A stretch of DNA of 40,610 bases from Candidatus Caldarchaeum sp. (GTDB lineage: Archaea; Thermoproteota; Nitrososphaeria_A; Caldarchaeales; Caldarchaeaceae), in the NCBI GenBank assembly GCA_025058435.1, contig JANXEM010000073.1:1-40610 (forward strand). Reading direction: 5' to 3'. Below are positions 16,292-24,162 of this stretch, in pieces. A program made the translations under genes and the position numbers. The notes beneath the pieces were generated by a model, which was not told where the DNA came from, searched no databases, and was given only the letters and a program-made list of their open reading frames with translations. The stretch's first letter is position 1. Every line of letters begins with the position of its first letter.

Positions 16292-16566
16292 CTAACCACC
16301 TCCATCTTTTTGAGCCTGATTCCTTCACGCATGACGCTTCTGCCGCAGGCCACACATTTCAACACAAGCGTTTTCTTGTCGGTTGTTTTCGATTTCTTCC
16401 GCTGTATCGGATATTTCTGGCCTCCGTAGCCCTTGAGCTCGCGGGCGTGTCGCCTCGCCCCGAGAGCGAGTGTTCTTTCCTTTCCTTTTCGGTAAAGCGA
16501 GACAGTGTGCTCGGTGTGGCTGTTGCATTTGGGGCAGTAGGTCGTCATTTTTGCGGGGACTTTCAT
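16288..16566 (-). CDS. rpl44e: 50S ribosomal protein L44e
   Basis: This 92-residue protein has the L44e zinc motif. The first pair is C11/C14 in TTYCPKCNSHTEH and the second is KCVACGRS near the C-terminus. GYGGQKYPI in the middle is highly typical. It is the first gene of the L44e-S27e-aIF2-alpha operon. A GTTTAAATG box about 30 bp upstream of the ATG fits a short-leader or leaderless promoter. It is divergent from the CBS protein gene. Confidence 0.95.
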   Translation of the reverse strand: MKVPAKMTTYCPKCNSHTEHTVSLYRKGKERTLALGARRHARELKGYGGQKYPIQRKKSKTTDKKTLVLKCVACGRSVMREGIRLKKMEVVR

Positions 16567-16643
16567 GTCTGGTTCTGCATTTTGTAGAGCATCATTTAAA
16601 CTGTTTGAAACACCTTTTAGAAGGCTGTGTTGGGTGATATGCC

Positions 16644-17063
16644 GTGGGCGCTGCGACGGTCGTCAAGGACATCATGAGCTCCGATGTGGTGACTGTAACT
16701 CCGGAGACTTCCGTATATGCTGCGGCCCGTGTGATGGCTGAGGAGGAGGTGGGTTCCGCGGTGGTCGTCGTCGGTGAAAAACCTGTGGGAATAATTACCG
16801 AAAGAGATTTGGTTAGGAAGGTGCTTGCGGCAGGGCTGTCTCCGCGGAAAACATCTGTTTCCACGGTGATGTCGTCACCCGTCGTCGTCGTCGGCGAAAA
16901 CACTTCACTGGAAGAGGCTGTGTCTATTATGGCTCAAAACCGTATACGAAGGCTTTTGGTTGTCAGCGGTGAAAAATTGGTCGGTATCGTTAGCGCGACA
17001 GATATCATGAAGGCCCTCGGGGCGGAGGCGGCAAAGGCCCTGCCAGCAATACTCCGAAGCTAA
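16644..17063 (+). CDS. Two-CBS-domain protein
   Basis: This 139-residue protein is built of two CBS domains. The first runs over about 4-62 (VKDIMSSDVVTVTP, PVGIITERDLVRKVL) and the second over about 68-128 (VSTVMSSPVVVVGE, LVGIVSATDIMKAL). CBS pairs bind adenine nucleotides and act as energy or redox sensors. No effector domain is attached, so the partner is unknown. It starts at GTG 16644. Its stop overlaps the convergent synthase gene by 4 nt. Confidence 0.88.
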   Translation: MGAATVVKDIMSSDVVTVTPETSVYAAARVMAEEEVGSAVVVVGEKPVGIITERDLVRKVLAAGLSPRKTSVSTVMSSPVVVVGENTSLEEAVSIMAQNRIRRLLVVSGEKLVGIVSATDIMKALGAEAAKALPAILRS

Positions 17064-18445
17064 TCCGCCACCAGAATCTTCAAATCCTCCAAAGCTTCTG
17101 CAAACAAATCCCTAAACCTTTCGACGAAATTATCTTCGGTGAGCTTCATCCTTCCCACGATCACGAGGTCGACGTCTCCATAGACTTCGTCGATTGCTTC
17201 AACGTCATCCCAATACGCGAGAACTTCGTAGATTTTGGCCGGGTCGTATTTTGGGTCAAGTTTGGCCAAAACATAGACCTTTTCGCCGCTCAGGTATTTC
17301 ATGATTTTTTCCCTGCCAACTTCGAAGCCGAGCTCCTTCAACAGTATTTCCCGCAGGTCGTTGTAGCTGAGGCCGTTGTTTTTTTCCCGAGATTTTTTCG
17401 CGATTGCTTCGGTGGCGTTTCTGACCTTTGGGTCTGATGGGCTTAACCCCGTAAGAGCGGCGACGAGTCGATGGCTTGTGTAGATGCCTATGTGGAAGAC
17501 GGGGTTGGCGATGTCGTGTTCCAGCTTCTTTTTCGGCATGTAGCCTTCGGGTTTTTCGACCGCCATCGACTGGTGGACGCCGGCTCGGATGGTTTTGGCT
17601 TCATCCGACAACGGATGACGCCACGGCAGCTTGATGCCGGCGACTTTGGCGAAGAAGCTGTAGAGGCCGTTGAGCTTATCCCGGTTGATTCCAGTGCTGT
17701 ATCCGAAAACGTCTTCGAGGACTGCGACGACTTCGTAGAGGTCGGCTATCCCGTTTCTGTCGCCTATTCCCATGACTGTTGTGTGTGCTTCGTCAACTCC
17801 TTCGAGGACTGCTTCGACGGTGTTGGAGGAAGCCATGCCGTAGTCGTTGTGGAAATGCGCGGCCAGCGGAGCACCTGTTTGGTTTTTGACTGTCCGGATG
17901 AATTCAGCGGCTTTACGGGGAGAAAGCATGCCCGCCGTGTCGGGAACGCTAACCAACGTAGCACCCGCTTGCCGAAGCTGCTTGACCGCTTCCACCAGCT
18001 GCGCCGTACGGTTTTCCACAAAAAACCGCGAAGCATCTTCGACGGTCGCCCTAACGTATCTAAAGCCGAATTCCTTTGCCATGGTAACGGCTTCGCACAA
18101 CCTTCGGATGGCGTCTGCGTACGACATCCCGTGAAGTTTGTACTGGCGGTGAACTTCTGTCGGAGCGATGTAGAAGGCGACTCCGGTGGCTTCGTACTTC
18201 GAAGCAGACAAAACGTCGTCTTTGAGGGCTCTGCCGTGTATCACGGATTCGACGCCCAGCTGGTTACACAGCGACACTAATGGTTCGACGTCTTCGCGGG
18301 TCGTCCGAGGTGGATAGTCCAAGGTCAGCTCAATTCTTTTCAACCCTGCATCGGCAAGCTTCTCCAACAAATCGGTTTTTGCGGACTGTTTGAGGACTCT
18401 GAAAAGCTCGCCCTCCCGTAACGTCGAATCAAGCAAAACCGTCAA
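17060..18445 (-). CDS. Homocitrate/isopropylmalate synthase-family protein with C-terminal RAM domain
   Basis: This is a 461-residue DRE-TIM metallolyase. The barrel has the N-terminal DSTLREGE (6-13), the metal-binding HFHND and a later DRNGIADL. Residues from about 390 on (VYVLAKLDPKYDPAKIYEVL, then DVDLVIVGRMK) form an Lrp-type RAM ligand-binding domain. The length and RAM tail resemble crenarchaeal homocitrate synthase LysS, where such a domain mediates feedback by lysine. However, the usual EGEQTPG reads EGELFRVL and there is no lys gene nearby. The substrate is therefore open. It starts at TTG 18445, with a GATAAATAC promoter element about 30 bp upstream. Confidence 0.78.
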   Translation of the reverse strand: MTVLLDSTLREGELFRVLKQSAKTDLLEKLADAGLKRIELTLDYPPRTTREDVEPLVSLCNQLGVESVIHGRALKDDVLSASKYEATGVAFYIAPTEVHRQYKLHGMSYADAIRRLCEAVTMAKEFGFRYVRATVEDASRFFVENRTAQLVEAVKQLRQAGATLVSVPDTAGMLSPRKAAEFIRTVKNQTGAPLAAHFHNDYGMASSNTVEAVLEGVDEAHTTVMGIGDRNGIADLYEVVAVLEDVFGYSTGINRDKLNGLYSFFAKVAGIKLPWRHPLSDEAKTIRAGVHQSMAVEKPEGYMPKKKLEHDIANPVFHIGIYTSHRLVAALTGLSPSDPKVRNATEAIAKKSREKNNGLSYNDLREILLKELGFEVGREKIMKYLSGEKVYVLAKLDPKYDPAKIYEVLAYWDDVEAIDEVYGDVDLVIVGRMKLTEDNFVERFRDLFAEALEDLKILVAD

Positions 18446-18536
18446 ACGCCATCTTGGGTTAGGTGCATCTTTTCGTATTTATCTGTTAACCTCCGTCGGA
18501 CTAAGCCTGTTTCCTTTGCGTTTTTCGTAGTATAGT

Positions 18537-19001
18537 TCAGGTTTTCGGACTTTGGGTGTGAATTGCTCGCCGCACCCGGCCCAAAAGTTCTGGGTCTGCG
18601 TTTAGAATTTCGACCAAGGCTTCGAGGATTTTTGTGGATTTTGGGCTTAAGCTGTGCTCCATCTTTTCGGCTTCGATTTCGGCTGTTAATTCATCGATCC
18701 CGAGGGTTTGGAAAAGCTTTGAGACGGTGTCGTGGCGGTGTTTGAGCTCGTTGATTTTTGCCAGCCCTTCCTCGGTCAGCTCCAACGTTTTGTAGGGCTG
18801 GTATCGAAGATAGCCTTTTTCGCAAAGGCCCGAAATTACCTTCTTCACGGTGCTGGGCGCGACGTTCAAAGCCCTCGCAACATCAACAGGCCTCACCTTC
18901 TCCCCTTTCTCCCTGAAAAGCTCGTAAACAGCTTCGAGATACTCCTCCGCAAGCCGCACACTTCCACGTTCCCGCTTATGCGCCCTCATCAAAGCTTCCA
19001 T
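18537..19001 (-). CDS. DtxR/MntR-family metal-dependent transcriptional regulator
   Basis: This 154-residue protein has an N-terminal winged helix (RLAEEYLEAVYELF, VRPVDVARALNVAPSTVKKVISGL) and a helical dimerisation domain with candidate metal ligands (HRHD near 89-92, EAEKMEHSLS near 109). DtxR-type repressors sense Fe or Mn and control uptake genes. ATG 19001 is chosen because a TTTATTA box at 19046-19052 predicts transcription from about 19022. The upstream in-frame TTG 19028 would then lie outside the mRNA. GGTGG precedes the ATG. No metal transporter lies next to it. Confidence 0.8.
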   Translation of the reverse strand: MEALMRAHKRERGSVRLAEEYLEAVYELFREKGEKVRPVDVARALNVAPSTVKKVISGLCEKGYLRYQPYKTLELTEEGLAKINELKHRHDTVSKLFQTLGIDELTAEIEAEKMEHSLSPKSTKILEALVEILNADPELLGRVRRAIHTQSPKT

Positions 19002-19063
19002 ACGCGACGAAGAACCACCCAAGCCCAAACAAATGGTTCAAGCCATTTATTAAACAAAACAAC

Positions 19064-19148
19064 GCCGGGGGTGGGATTTGAACCCACGCGGCCCAGAAGG
19101 GCCACAGGCTCTCCAGGCCTGCCCTCTACCAGGCTGAGGGACCCCGGC
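19064..19148 (-). tRNA. tRNA-Ser (anticodon GGA)
   Basis: This 85-nt class II tRNA folds fully by hand. The acceptor stem is GCCGGGG/CCCCGGC, the D arm CCTC/GAGG, and the anticodon arm CAGGC-CTGGAGA-GCCTG with GGA in the loop. A long variable arm has a 5-bp GGCCC/GGGCC stem, and the T arm is GTGGG-TTCAAAT-CCCAC. The long variable arm and GGA anticodon identify serine (codons UCC/UCU). No CCA is encoded and no intron is present. Confidence 0.96.
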
Positions 19149-19175
19149 GTCTAATGGTTTTTGTTTTTGGGATGG

Positions 19176-19182
19176 TTTATAG
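19176..19182 (-). promoter_or_regulatory. TATA box of tRNA-Ser
   Basis: CTATAAA on the minus strand is centred about 30 bp upstream of the tRNA 5' end and abuts the cbf5 stop codon. The tRNA therefore appears to have its own promoter at the very end of the ribosomal operon. Confidence 0.45.
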
Positions 19183-20165
19183 TTAGTGGACGCGTTGGAG
19201 CCCGCCCTTCCAGACCGGAGGGTACGTGGACCTTTGCATGACGACTCGTTCGACGTCTACCGCGAGTCCTTCGGCCGCCGACAACATCTCTTGACTGTTC
19301 ATCGCGGCGCGGCCGAGGGCGACGAGCTCGTTCTTGAGAGTCATGACCGCGACGAGGCCGTTCTTCTCGATGTCCGAATCGAGCATGCAGATTCCCGCAG
19401 CCATTAGGTCGGCTCCGTGGCAGACGGCGTCGACCGCGGTGTCAAGTACGTATACTTTGGGGACGAGTGTCAGACATTTCTCGACCGGCATCACTACTTC
19501 TTTCATCATCGTTTCGTCCCCCGAATCTTTGTAGAGCGACGCCGCCTCATACAACTGCAGCAGGCTGATCGATGACTTCTCCTCGAAAGGCCCGGCACGT
19601 GTTCTCCTCAGCTCTTCCATATGCGCCCCGACTCCAAGATATTCTCCGATGTCGTGGCAGATTTTCCTCACGTAGGTTCCGGCCGAACAACCCAGCCGAA
19701 ACAGCACATACCTGCCATCCATCTCCAACAGCTCAAAAAAATACACATCCCTAACCCTCGGCCTTCTCGCCACAGCAGCTCTCACCGGAGGAACTTGGTA
19801 GATTGGACCCGTGAAAAACTGGAAAGCCTGTTTCACATCTTCCTCCGAAACATCTCCGTGAAGCTCCATCAAACCGACATACTCTTTCCCTCCGTGCATG
19901 AAGACCGCCGCAACCTTCGTCGCCTCACCGACCATCATCGGTAGGACGCCGGAGACGGCGGGATTTCCCCACAGAGTTCAAGGGTCCCGCCGTGACCAGC
20001 CTGCTCGACGCCGAGAATTTTCTTCACCATGAAGGCGACTTCGTGGCTTGTCGGCCCTCTCTGTTTGTCGAGGTTGACGACCCCGAGGCTGAGGAGCTCT
20101 GAGACGTTTCTTTCTTCAGGCCGTTTGCCGTACCGAAAGTCGGTCTCGGATTCGCGTTTGACCAT
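19183..20165 (-). CDS. cbf5: tRNA/rRNA pseudouridine synthase Cbf5 (gene interrupted by a small intron)
   Basis: Cbf5 is the catalytic subunit of H/ACA ribonucleoproteins and also modifies tRNA position 55. Exon 1 (20165-19979) has GVVNLDKQRGPTSHEV and GHGGTL. Exon 2 (19964-19183) has VSGVLPMMVGEATKV, the RVRDVYFFELLEMDG and LGCSAGTYVRKICHDIG motifs and a C-terminal PUA domain. The two lie in different frames. Removing 14 nt predicted from a bulge-helix-bulge fold joins them into 322 residues and rebuilds the catalytic GTLDPAVSG with D63. ATG 20165 follows the L14e stop by 4 nt. Without splicing the product would stop early and be inactive; a sequencing error is a less likely explanation. Confidence 0.93.
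19965..19978 (-). other. 14-nt archaeal BHB intron in cbf5
   Basis: The transcript around the frame break folds as outer helix GGCGGGA/UCCCGCC (19991-19985 with 19963-19957) and central 4-bp helix CCCU/GGGG (19984-19981 with 19970-19967). There are 3-nt bulges UGA (19980-19978) and AAA (19966-19964), and a tiny inner hairpin. This is the substrate shape of the tRNA-splicing endonuclease. Cutting after the second bulge nucleotide on each side removes 19978-19965. It restores the frame and creates the GAU codon of the catalytic aspartate. Confidence 0.88.
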
Positions 20166-20169
20166 CGTT

Positions 20170-20475
20170 TCATAGCTTCGTTGCCAAGGAAGGCGGGCTG
20201 ATTGCATGTTTTTCCACCATGTACTTTTCGAGACCGGCCTCCTTAATTGTTTTCAGGACTTCTTCATCGGACGCGTCTTTCGGTGTCTCCAGTTTCTGCG
20301 GCGTCGGCTGGATGTGCAGGACGTTGACCCGTTTCCGCCGAAGGCCCGTCAAGCTTTTCGGCCCAGTCACCAAAACATTTCCGTCGCCGTAGACCGCGAC
20401 TACGACGCCTTTGCGTCCAGCATCCCTTCCCCGTGTTTTGATTACGACTCTGCCAACTAAGGATTCGTCAACCAT
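20170..20475 (-). CDS. rpl14e: 50S ribosomal protein L14e
   Basis: This 101-residue protein starts with a KOW-type beta barrel (LVGRVVIKTRGRDAGRKGVVV, then VLVTGPKSLTGLRRKRVN), followed by a charged helical tail, as in archaeal L14e. It precedes cbf5 by 4 nt, an order conserved in many archaea. It is divergent from cmk, and the TATAAAAA-like element at about 20502-20510 is suitably placed for its promoter. Confidence 0.92.
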   Translation of the reverse strand: MVDESLVGRVVIKTRGRDAGRKGVVVAVYGDGNVLVTGPKSLTGLRRKRVNVLHIQPTPQKLETPKDASDEEVLKTIKEAGLEKYMVEKHAISPPSLATKL

Positions 20476-20504
20476 GGCTGCCGTCTAATGTGTTCGAAAC
20501 TATT

Positions 20505-20516
20505 TTTATACATAAA
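20505..20516 (+). promoter_or_regulatory. Promoter element of cmk
   Basis: TTTATACATAAA lies about 29 bp upstream of the cmk ATG at 20540, spacing consistent with a leaderless transcript. Its left part reads as a TATA box on the other strand for L14e. Confidence 0.45.
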
Positions 20517-20539
20517 TTTCGCTGGTCTTTTTCACACAT

Positions 20540-21139
20540 ATGGCTGCGAAAAAAGTCATCTGCATAGCCGGGTTCGCCGCCGTCGGCAAATCAACCGTCG
20601 GCAAACTCGTCGCGAAAAGGCTGAGAATGAAGTATGTTTCGGGGGGAGATGCGCTTAAGGCGGTTGCGCGGGACATGGGGTTCAAGCCGGGCGGCCCCGG
20701 ATGGTGGGAAACACCGAAGGGCATAGAATTTCTTTCGTTAAGAAGCCGTGACCCCAGCTTTGACAGGAAAGTCGACGACAAGCTTCTGGAAATCTGCCGG
20801 AACGGCGGCTACGTGGTTGATTCGTGGGTGATGCCTTGGCTTTTCAAGGAAAAGGCCTTCAAAGTTTGGATGACCGCGGACGACAAAACAAGGGCGAAAA
20901 GGATGGCCGAAAGAAGTAGGATATCTGAACTGAAGGCTTCGAAGCTGCTTCGGGTCAGAGACCGGAAAAGCTCAAACATCTACCGTAGGCTGTATGGAAT
21001 CAAGATTGGGAAAGACTTTACCCCTTTCCACCTTATCATCGACACAACCAGGATGAAGCCCGAACAGGTCGCTGAAGTGATAGCTGAAACCGCGAAAAAC
21101 TTCTTCAAAGTTTCCATTCAGAGGCAGCGACGGCTATGA
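20540..21139 (+). CDS. cmk: Cytidylate kinase, archaeal type
   Basis: This 199-residue P-loop kinase phosphorylates CMP/dCMP with ATP. The Walker A is GFAAVGKST (11-19) and the nucleotide-binding region includes YVSGGDALKAVARDMG. A VWMTADDKTRAKRMAER lid-type segment follows. Archaeal cmk normally sits in the extended spc operon between L34e and L14e. Here it occupies that place but on the opposite strand, convergent with L34e (35-nt overlap) and divergent from L14e. Confidence 0.9.
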   Translation: MAAKKVICIAGFAAVGKSTVGKLVAKRLRMKYVSGGDALKAVARDMGFKPGGPGWWETPKGIEFLSLRSRDPSFDRKVDDKLLEICRNGGYVVDSWVMPWLFKEKAFKVWMTADDKTRAKRMAERSRISELKASKLLRVRDRKSSNIYRRLYGIKIGKDFTPFHLIIDTTRMKPEQVAEVIAETAKNFFKVSIQRQRRL

Positions 21140-21365
21140 ATGATTTTTCCAAACAAGCAGGACACACCTCTCCGCCGTAAAGCCTTTCGACTGATTTTTC
21201 GCTGTGGGCGGATTTCCGCCCACCCGAAGTTCCATGGATCGTTCTTCCGCAGAAACGGCACTTTCTCCATCCATATTTCTCTTTCCTGAAATGCAGCTTG
21301 CTCTTTCCTCCCGGAGTTTTAATCGTCTTTCTCCTTTTGCTTCGTGTCCGAAGGCTTCTTCTCAT
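21105..21365 (-). CDS. rpl34e: 50S ribosomal protein L34e
   Basis: This 86-residue basic protein has a KTPGGKSKLHF core and zinc-type pairs CRFCG and CPACL, as in archaeal L34e. ATG 21365 is chosen over GTG 21374 because GGAGGTGA lies about 5-7 nt upstream of the ATG and overlaps the GTG. The 5' end overlaps the upstream EMC3-like gene by 47 nt, so the two are one transcript. The 3' end overlaps the convergent cmk gene. Confidence 0.92.
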   Translation of the reverse strand: MRRSLRTRSKRRKTIKTPGGKSKLHFRKEKYGWRKCRFCGRTIHGTSGGRKSAHSEKSVERLYGGEVCPACLEKSFIAVAASEWKL

Positions 21366-21840
21366 CCTTTTCACCTCCAGTTACTTGCATGCCGGTCAAA
21401 CCAAGGCCGAGAACCTTCGTTATCGGCGAACTTACGCCGAAAAACGACAAAATAAACCATCCGTAAAACCGGAGCGTGCCCGACTCGGTCACAAAAGGTA
21501 TCTCGAGTCCGATGGGGGTGACGCCCACAACGACGTCGCCGAAAAACGAAACTAACAGAGGATATACGGTGAAGAAGATCATGAGGCTCGAAAACATGGT
21601 GATGAGGTTTTTCTTGGTTACTTCGGCGTTTATCTGCTGTATGTAGGCCTTCTTTTTCTGAAGTTTCTGGATTGTTTTCTGGTCTTTTTTACGGGTTGCG
21701 TTCATCAACTCTCGGTTGTACTGCTGAATTTCAGCCATCTTCGCGTAATCTTCTTTTTTGAAGACCAGCTTACGGAGTATGGAAGTTGCCGCGGAAAGAG
21801 CCGCCGCGACTGATGAAATCATCACCATTTCGGTGACCAT
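21319..21840 (-). CDS. EMC3/TMCO1-family (DUF106) YidC-like membrane insertase
   Basis: This 173-residue protein has an N-terminal transmembrane segment and a charged coiled-coil region (about 30-70, KKEDYAKMAEIQQYNRELM and lysine-rich repeats). Two further hydrophobic segments follow, then an acidic/lysine tail. This is the layout of archaeal YidC-like DUF106 proteins, related to EMC3, that help insert membrane proteins. It lies 2 nt after secY, which supports a role beside the Sec translocon. Confidence 0.88.
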   Translation of the reverse strand: MVTEMVMISSVAAALSAATSILRKLVFKKEDYAKMAEIQQYNRELMNATRKKDQKTIQKLQKKKAYIQQINAEVTKKNLITMFSSLMIFFTVYPLLVSFFGDVVVGVTPIGLEIPFVTESGTLRFYGWFILSFFGVSSPITKVLGLGLTGMQVTGGEKDEKKPSDTKQKEKDD

Positions 21841-21842
21841 GT

Positions 21843-23276
21843 CTATTCCCTCCCCAGCAGCTTGCCGAAAGCGGGATACATCTCGGATATCCGCTCCCTT
21901 ATGAGGAGCTGGTAGTATTGGTGGAGTATTCCTATGGTGAGGAGAATTCCGATTCCGGAGCCGAAGACCGCGAGGTAGTCCGCGACGCTGGCGACTGTTC
22001 CGATGATGAGGCCTCCGAGGATGGTGACTGTTCCGATGTATTTTCTGATGATGTTGGCGATGATTTCGGGAGACCTTCTGAACCCGGGCACCTGCATTCC
22101 AGCGCTTATCAACTGTTCAGCCACCTTTTCGGGCGCCAACCCCGAAATCTGAACCCAGAACTTCGCAAACAAAACGGAAAAGACGATGAGCATCGCGGCG
22201 TAAGCCACCGCCTTGACGGGGTCTTCCAAAACCTGTGCCAGACCTCTCGGCCCGATGACGTAGTATGCGAGGCCACCGGTGGATATGACCGTTCCCGCTT
22301 CTTCGTCGAACCGGTACGTGCCTATGAGGTTGAGGAAAAAGTTGTCGTTGTTGGGGTTGAACCTGCTCCAGACGAGCGAGCCGAGGTAGAAGATGTTGCT
22401 GAAGACGGTGGTGGCGAAGATGATGGGGACATTTGAAACGTAGAGGAGCTTCACCGGATATTTTGCCCGGTATCCTTGGAATTTGGCGTATGATATCGGG
22501 ATTTCGATTCTGATGGCTTCGATGTATATCAAGGCGACTATGAGGAATATCGTCGACACGAAAGCGACTATGTCGGGAAATCCGCCTTCGCGTATGAGGA
22601 GAGGTGAGATGTTGCCGGCTATGATGGTCTGGATGATGGCGAGTATTACTCCTTGGTAGATTTGGTCGGGTAAGAGGATGGGTGAGAATAGGGATACGAA
22701 GATTTCTTCAGCTACTCCGGCTACTATGAAGAGGCTGATGCCGCTTCCGATGCCCCAGCCCTTCTGTACGAGTTCGTCGAGAAGAATGATGAGGATGGTG
22801 GCCAAAACCAGTTGGACGAAGATGACAAGGTTCTGGGTTTGGGTTGTCGGCCCGAAAAACCCGGCTGAAACATAGGCCGCCCCCTGAAAAACTGCAATCA
22901 CTATCGCAAACAATTTGCTGACCGCCGTAAAGAGAGCTCTGTCTTCGCTTTTCTTGAGGTCGAGTTTGATCAGCTCAGCACCTACCAAAAGCTGAAGAAT
23001 GAGGCCCGCCGTAACGATGGGCCCTATACCGAGAGTGATCAGCGTGCCGGTTTTTTGAGCGAAGACCACGTTGAGCAGGACGGGGCTTTGGCCGACCTGC
23101 TGACCGGTCGGCAGACCGTAAAGAATGGTGTGGCCCATCCAGCTGTAGACAACGAGCGCCAACGCTGTCCACGCCAGTTTTTCGCCGAACCCGACCTTTC
23201 TGCCTGGTTTCTTTATTTCGGGGAGGATGCGTGAAAATTTTTCAAAAAACGTTCGAACCGGGGATTTCTCGCTCAT
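21843..23276 (-). CDS. secY: Preprotein translocase subunit SecY
   Basis: This 477-residue pore-forming subunit of the Sec translocon has about ten transmembrane helices. The plug-region start ILPEIKKPGRKVGFGEKLAW, the pore-domain GIGPIVTAGLILQLLVGA and the loop ISYAKFQGYRAKYPVKLLY are recognisable. It overlaps the L15 gene upstream by 4 nt (ATGA), the usual archaeal spc-operon order. Confidence 0.97.
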   Translation of the reverse strand: MSEKSPVRTFFEKFSRILPEIKKPGRKVGFGEKLAWTALALVVYSWMGHTILYGLPTGQQVGQSPVLLNVVFAQKTGTLITLGIGPIVTAGLILQLLVGAELIKLDLKKSEDRALFTAVSKLFAIVIAVFQGAAYVSAGFFGPTTQTQNLVIFVQLVLATILIILLDELVQKGWGIGSGISLFIVAGVAEEIFVSLFSPILLPDQIYQGVILAIIQTIIAGNISPLLIREGGFPDIVAFVSTIFLIVALIYIEAIRIEIPISYAKFQGYRAKYPVKLLYVSNVPIIFATTVFSNIFYLGSLVWSRFNPNNDNFFLNLIGTYRFDEEAGTVISTGGLAYYVIGPRGLAQVLEDPVKAVAYAAMLIVFSVLFAKFWVQISGLAPEKVAEQLISAGMQVPGFRRSPEIIANIIRKYIGTVTILGGLIIGTVASVADYLAVFGSGIGILLTIGILHQYYQLLIRERISEMYPAFGKLLGRE

Positions 23277-23686
23277 GCAGGCATCAGCTCGTCTGGCTTG
23301 ACGACTTTACCGCCTGCTTGCTTAATTTTTTCTTCCGCACCACGGCTCCATTTCGCCACAACGACCGTCACGGGTTTAGTGATTCGTCCCCCGGCGAGTA
23401 GTTTCCCGTATCCAGCTTGGGCGAGGTTGACCACCGAATTTGCGGTTTTTTCCGCCAAGGTTGAAACCGTGATGAGGTTTGCGGTTTTTTCATCAACGCG
23501 TTTGATGGGGACGAAGCCGTCCTCTCCGAAGTAGTTCGTTTTGAGGAGAGTGGTCCATTTGTGTTTGTGTCCGCCGGCCATTCCTCGGCCGCCTTTCGCT
23601 CCGGTTTTTCGATGTTGTCCTATCTGGCCCCAGCCGTGGGTTCGGGAGCCGCGTCTTTTCCGCACTTTCCGCAACCTTGTCGGCAT
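23273..23686 (-). CDS. rpl15: 50S ribosomal protein L15
   Basis: This 137-residue protein has the basic glycine-rich N-terminus RKRRGSRTHGWGQIGQHRK and KGGRGMAGGHKHKW typical of L15 (uL15). The C-terminal domain ends LPAGGKV-like (KQAGGKVVKPDELMPA). ATG 23686 is chosen over the adjacent TTG 23689. It sits between L30 and secY, in the standard spc order. Confidence 0.95.
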   Translation of the reverse strand: MPTRLRKVRKRRGSRTHGWGQIGQHRKTGAKGGRGMAGGHKHKWTTLLKTNYFGEDGFVPIKRVDEKTANLITVSTLAEKTANSVVNLAQAGYGKLLAGGRITKPVTVVVAKWSRGAEEKIKQAGGKVVKPDELMPA

Positions 23687-23749
23687 CAAATTCCACCCGA
23701 AAACCAGACTGAGATGGAAGACGACCGGTTTGTTAATAAGTGTTTCCCG

Positions 23750-24160
23750 TCAAACCATACGGCGTATCAACTCGTTTATGTCGTCCGCGCGGTCGCCGTA
23801 TTCGCCTTTGGATTTGTAGGCCCTTTTGACGGAGCCCTTGAACCCTTTTTTCGGAGGACGGAGTTGGACGTAAACCGGCGTTTGAAGAACTTCCTCTCCT
23901 TTCTCCAGTTTTTCCGAAAGCGTCGCCAGATCTCCGGAGAAGGAGCCGCTTCTTTTCAGTAAGGTGAAGATTGTTTCTTTGTTGGGCTTGCCCCAAGTAA
24001 GATATCTTTGGGCCTTGTGCAGCATTCCTTCGATTGTTTCGGACTGTTGGAAAAGGGCTGCGGTAAAGGCCTTTCTAAGGTTAAGGGATTGGAGTGTTTT
24101 TTCAACGTCTGGGTCGATGCCTACGTTTCCTTTGATGCGTACGACGGCCACGACCGTCAT
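23750..24160 (-). CDS. rpl30: 50S ribosomal protein L30
   Basis: This 136-residue uL30 of archaeal length starts AVVRIKGNVGIDPDVEKTLQ, followed by RKAFTAALFQQSETIEGMLHK. The open frame continues upstream inside the S5 gene, but ATG 24160 matches the family start. It lies 2 nt after the S5 stop. The conserved GKPN-KETIFTLLKRSG part is intact. A 63-nt gap separates it from L15. Confidence 0.94.
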   Translation of the reverse strand: MTVVAVVRIKGNVGIDPDVEKTLQSLNLRKAFTAALFQQSETIEGMLHKAQRYLTWGKPNKETIFTLLKRSGSFSGDLATLSEKLEKGEEVLQTPVYVQLRPPKKGFKGSVKRAYKSKGEYGDRADDINELIRRMV

Positions 24161-24162
24161 CT

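Noticed and set aside
17471..18280. Open frame of 269 codons on the plus strand
   Set aside because: It is antisense to the RAM-tailed synthase, whose motifs are intact; no recognisable domain.
19935..20207. cbf5 as a pseudogene or two separate genes
   Set aside because: All Cbf5 motifs are intact on both sides and the BHB fold explains the frame change exactly, so an intron is the simpler reading.
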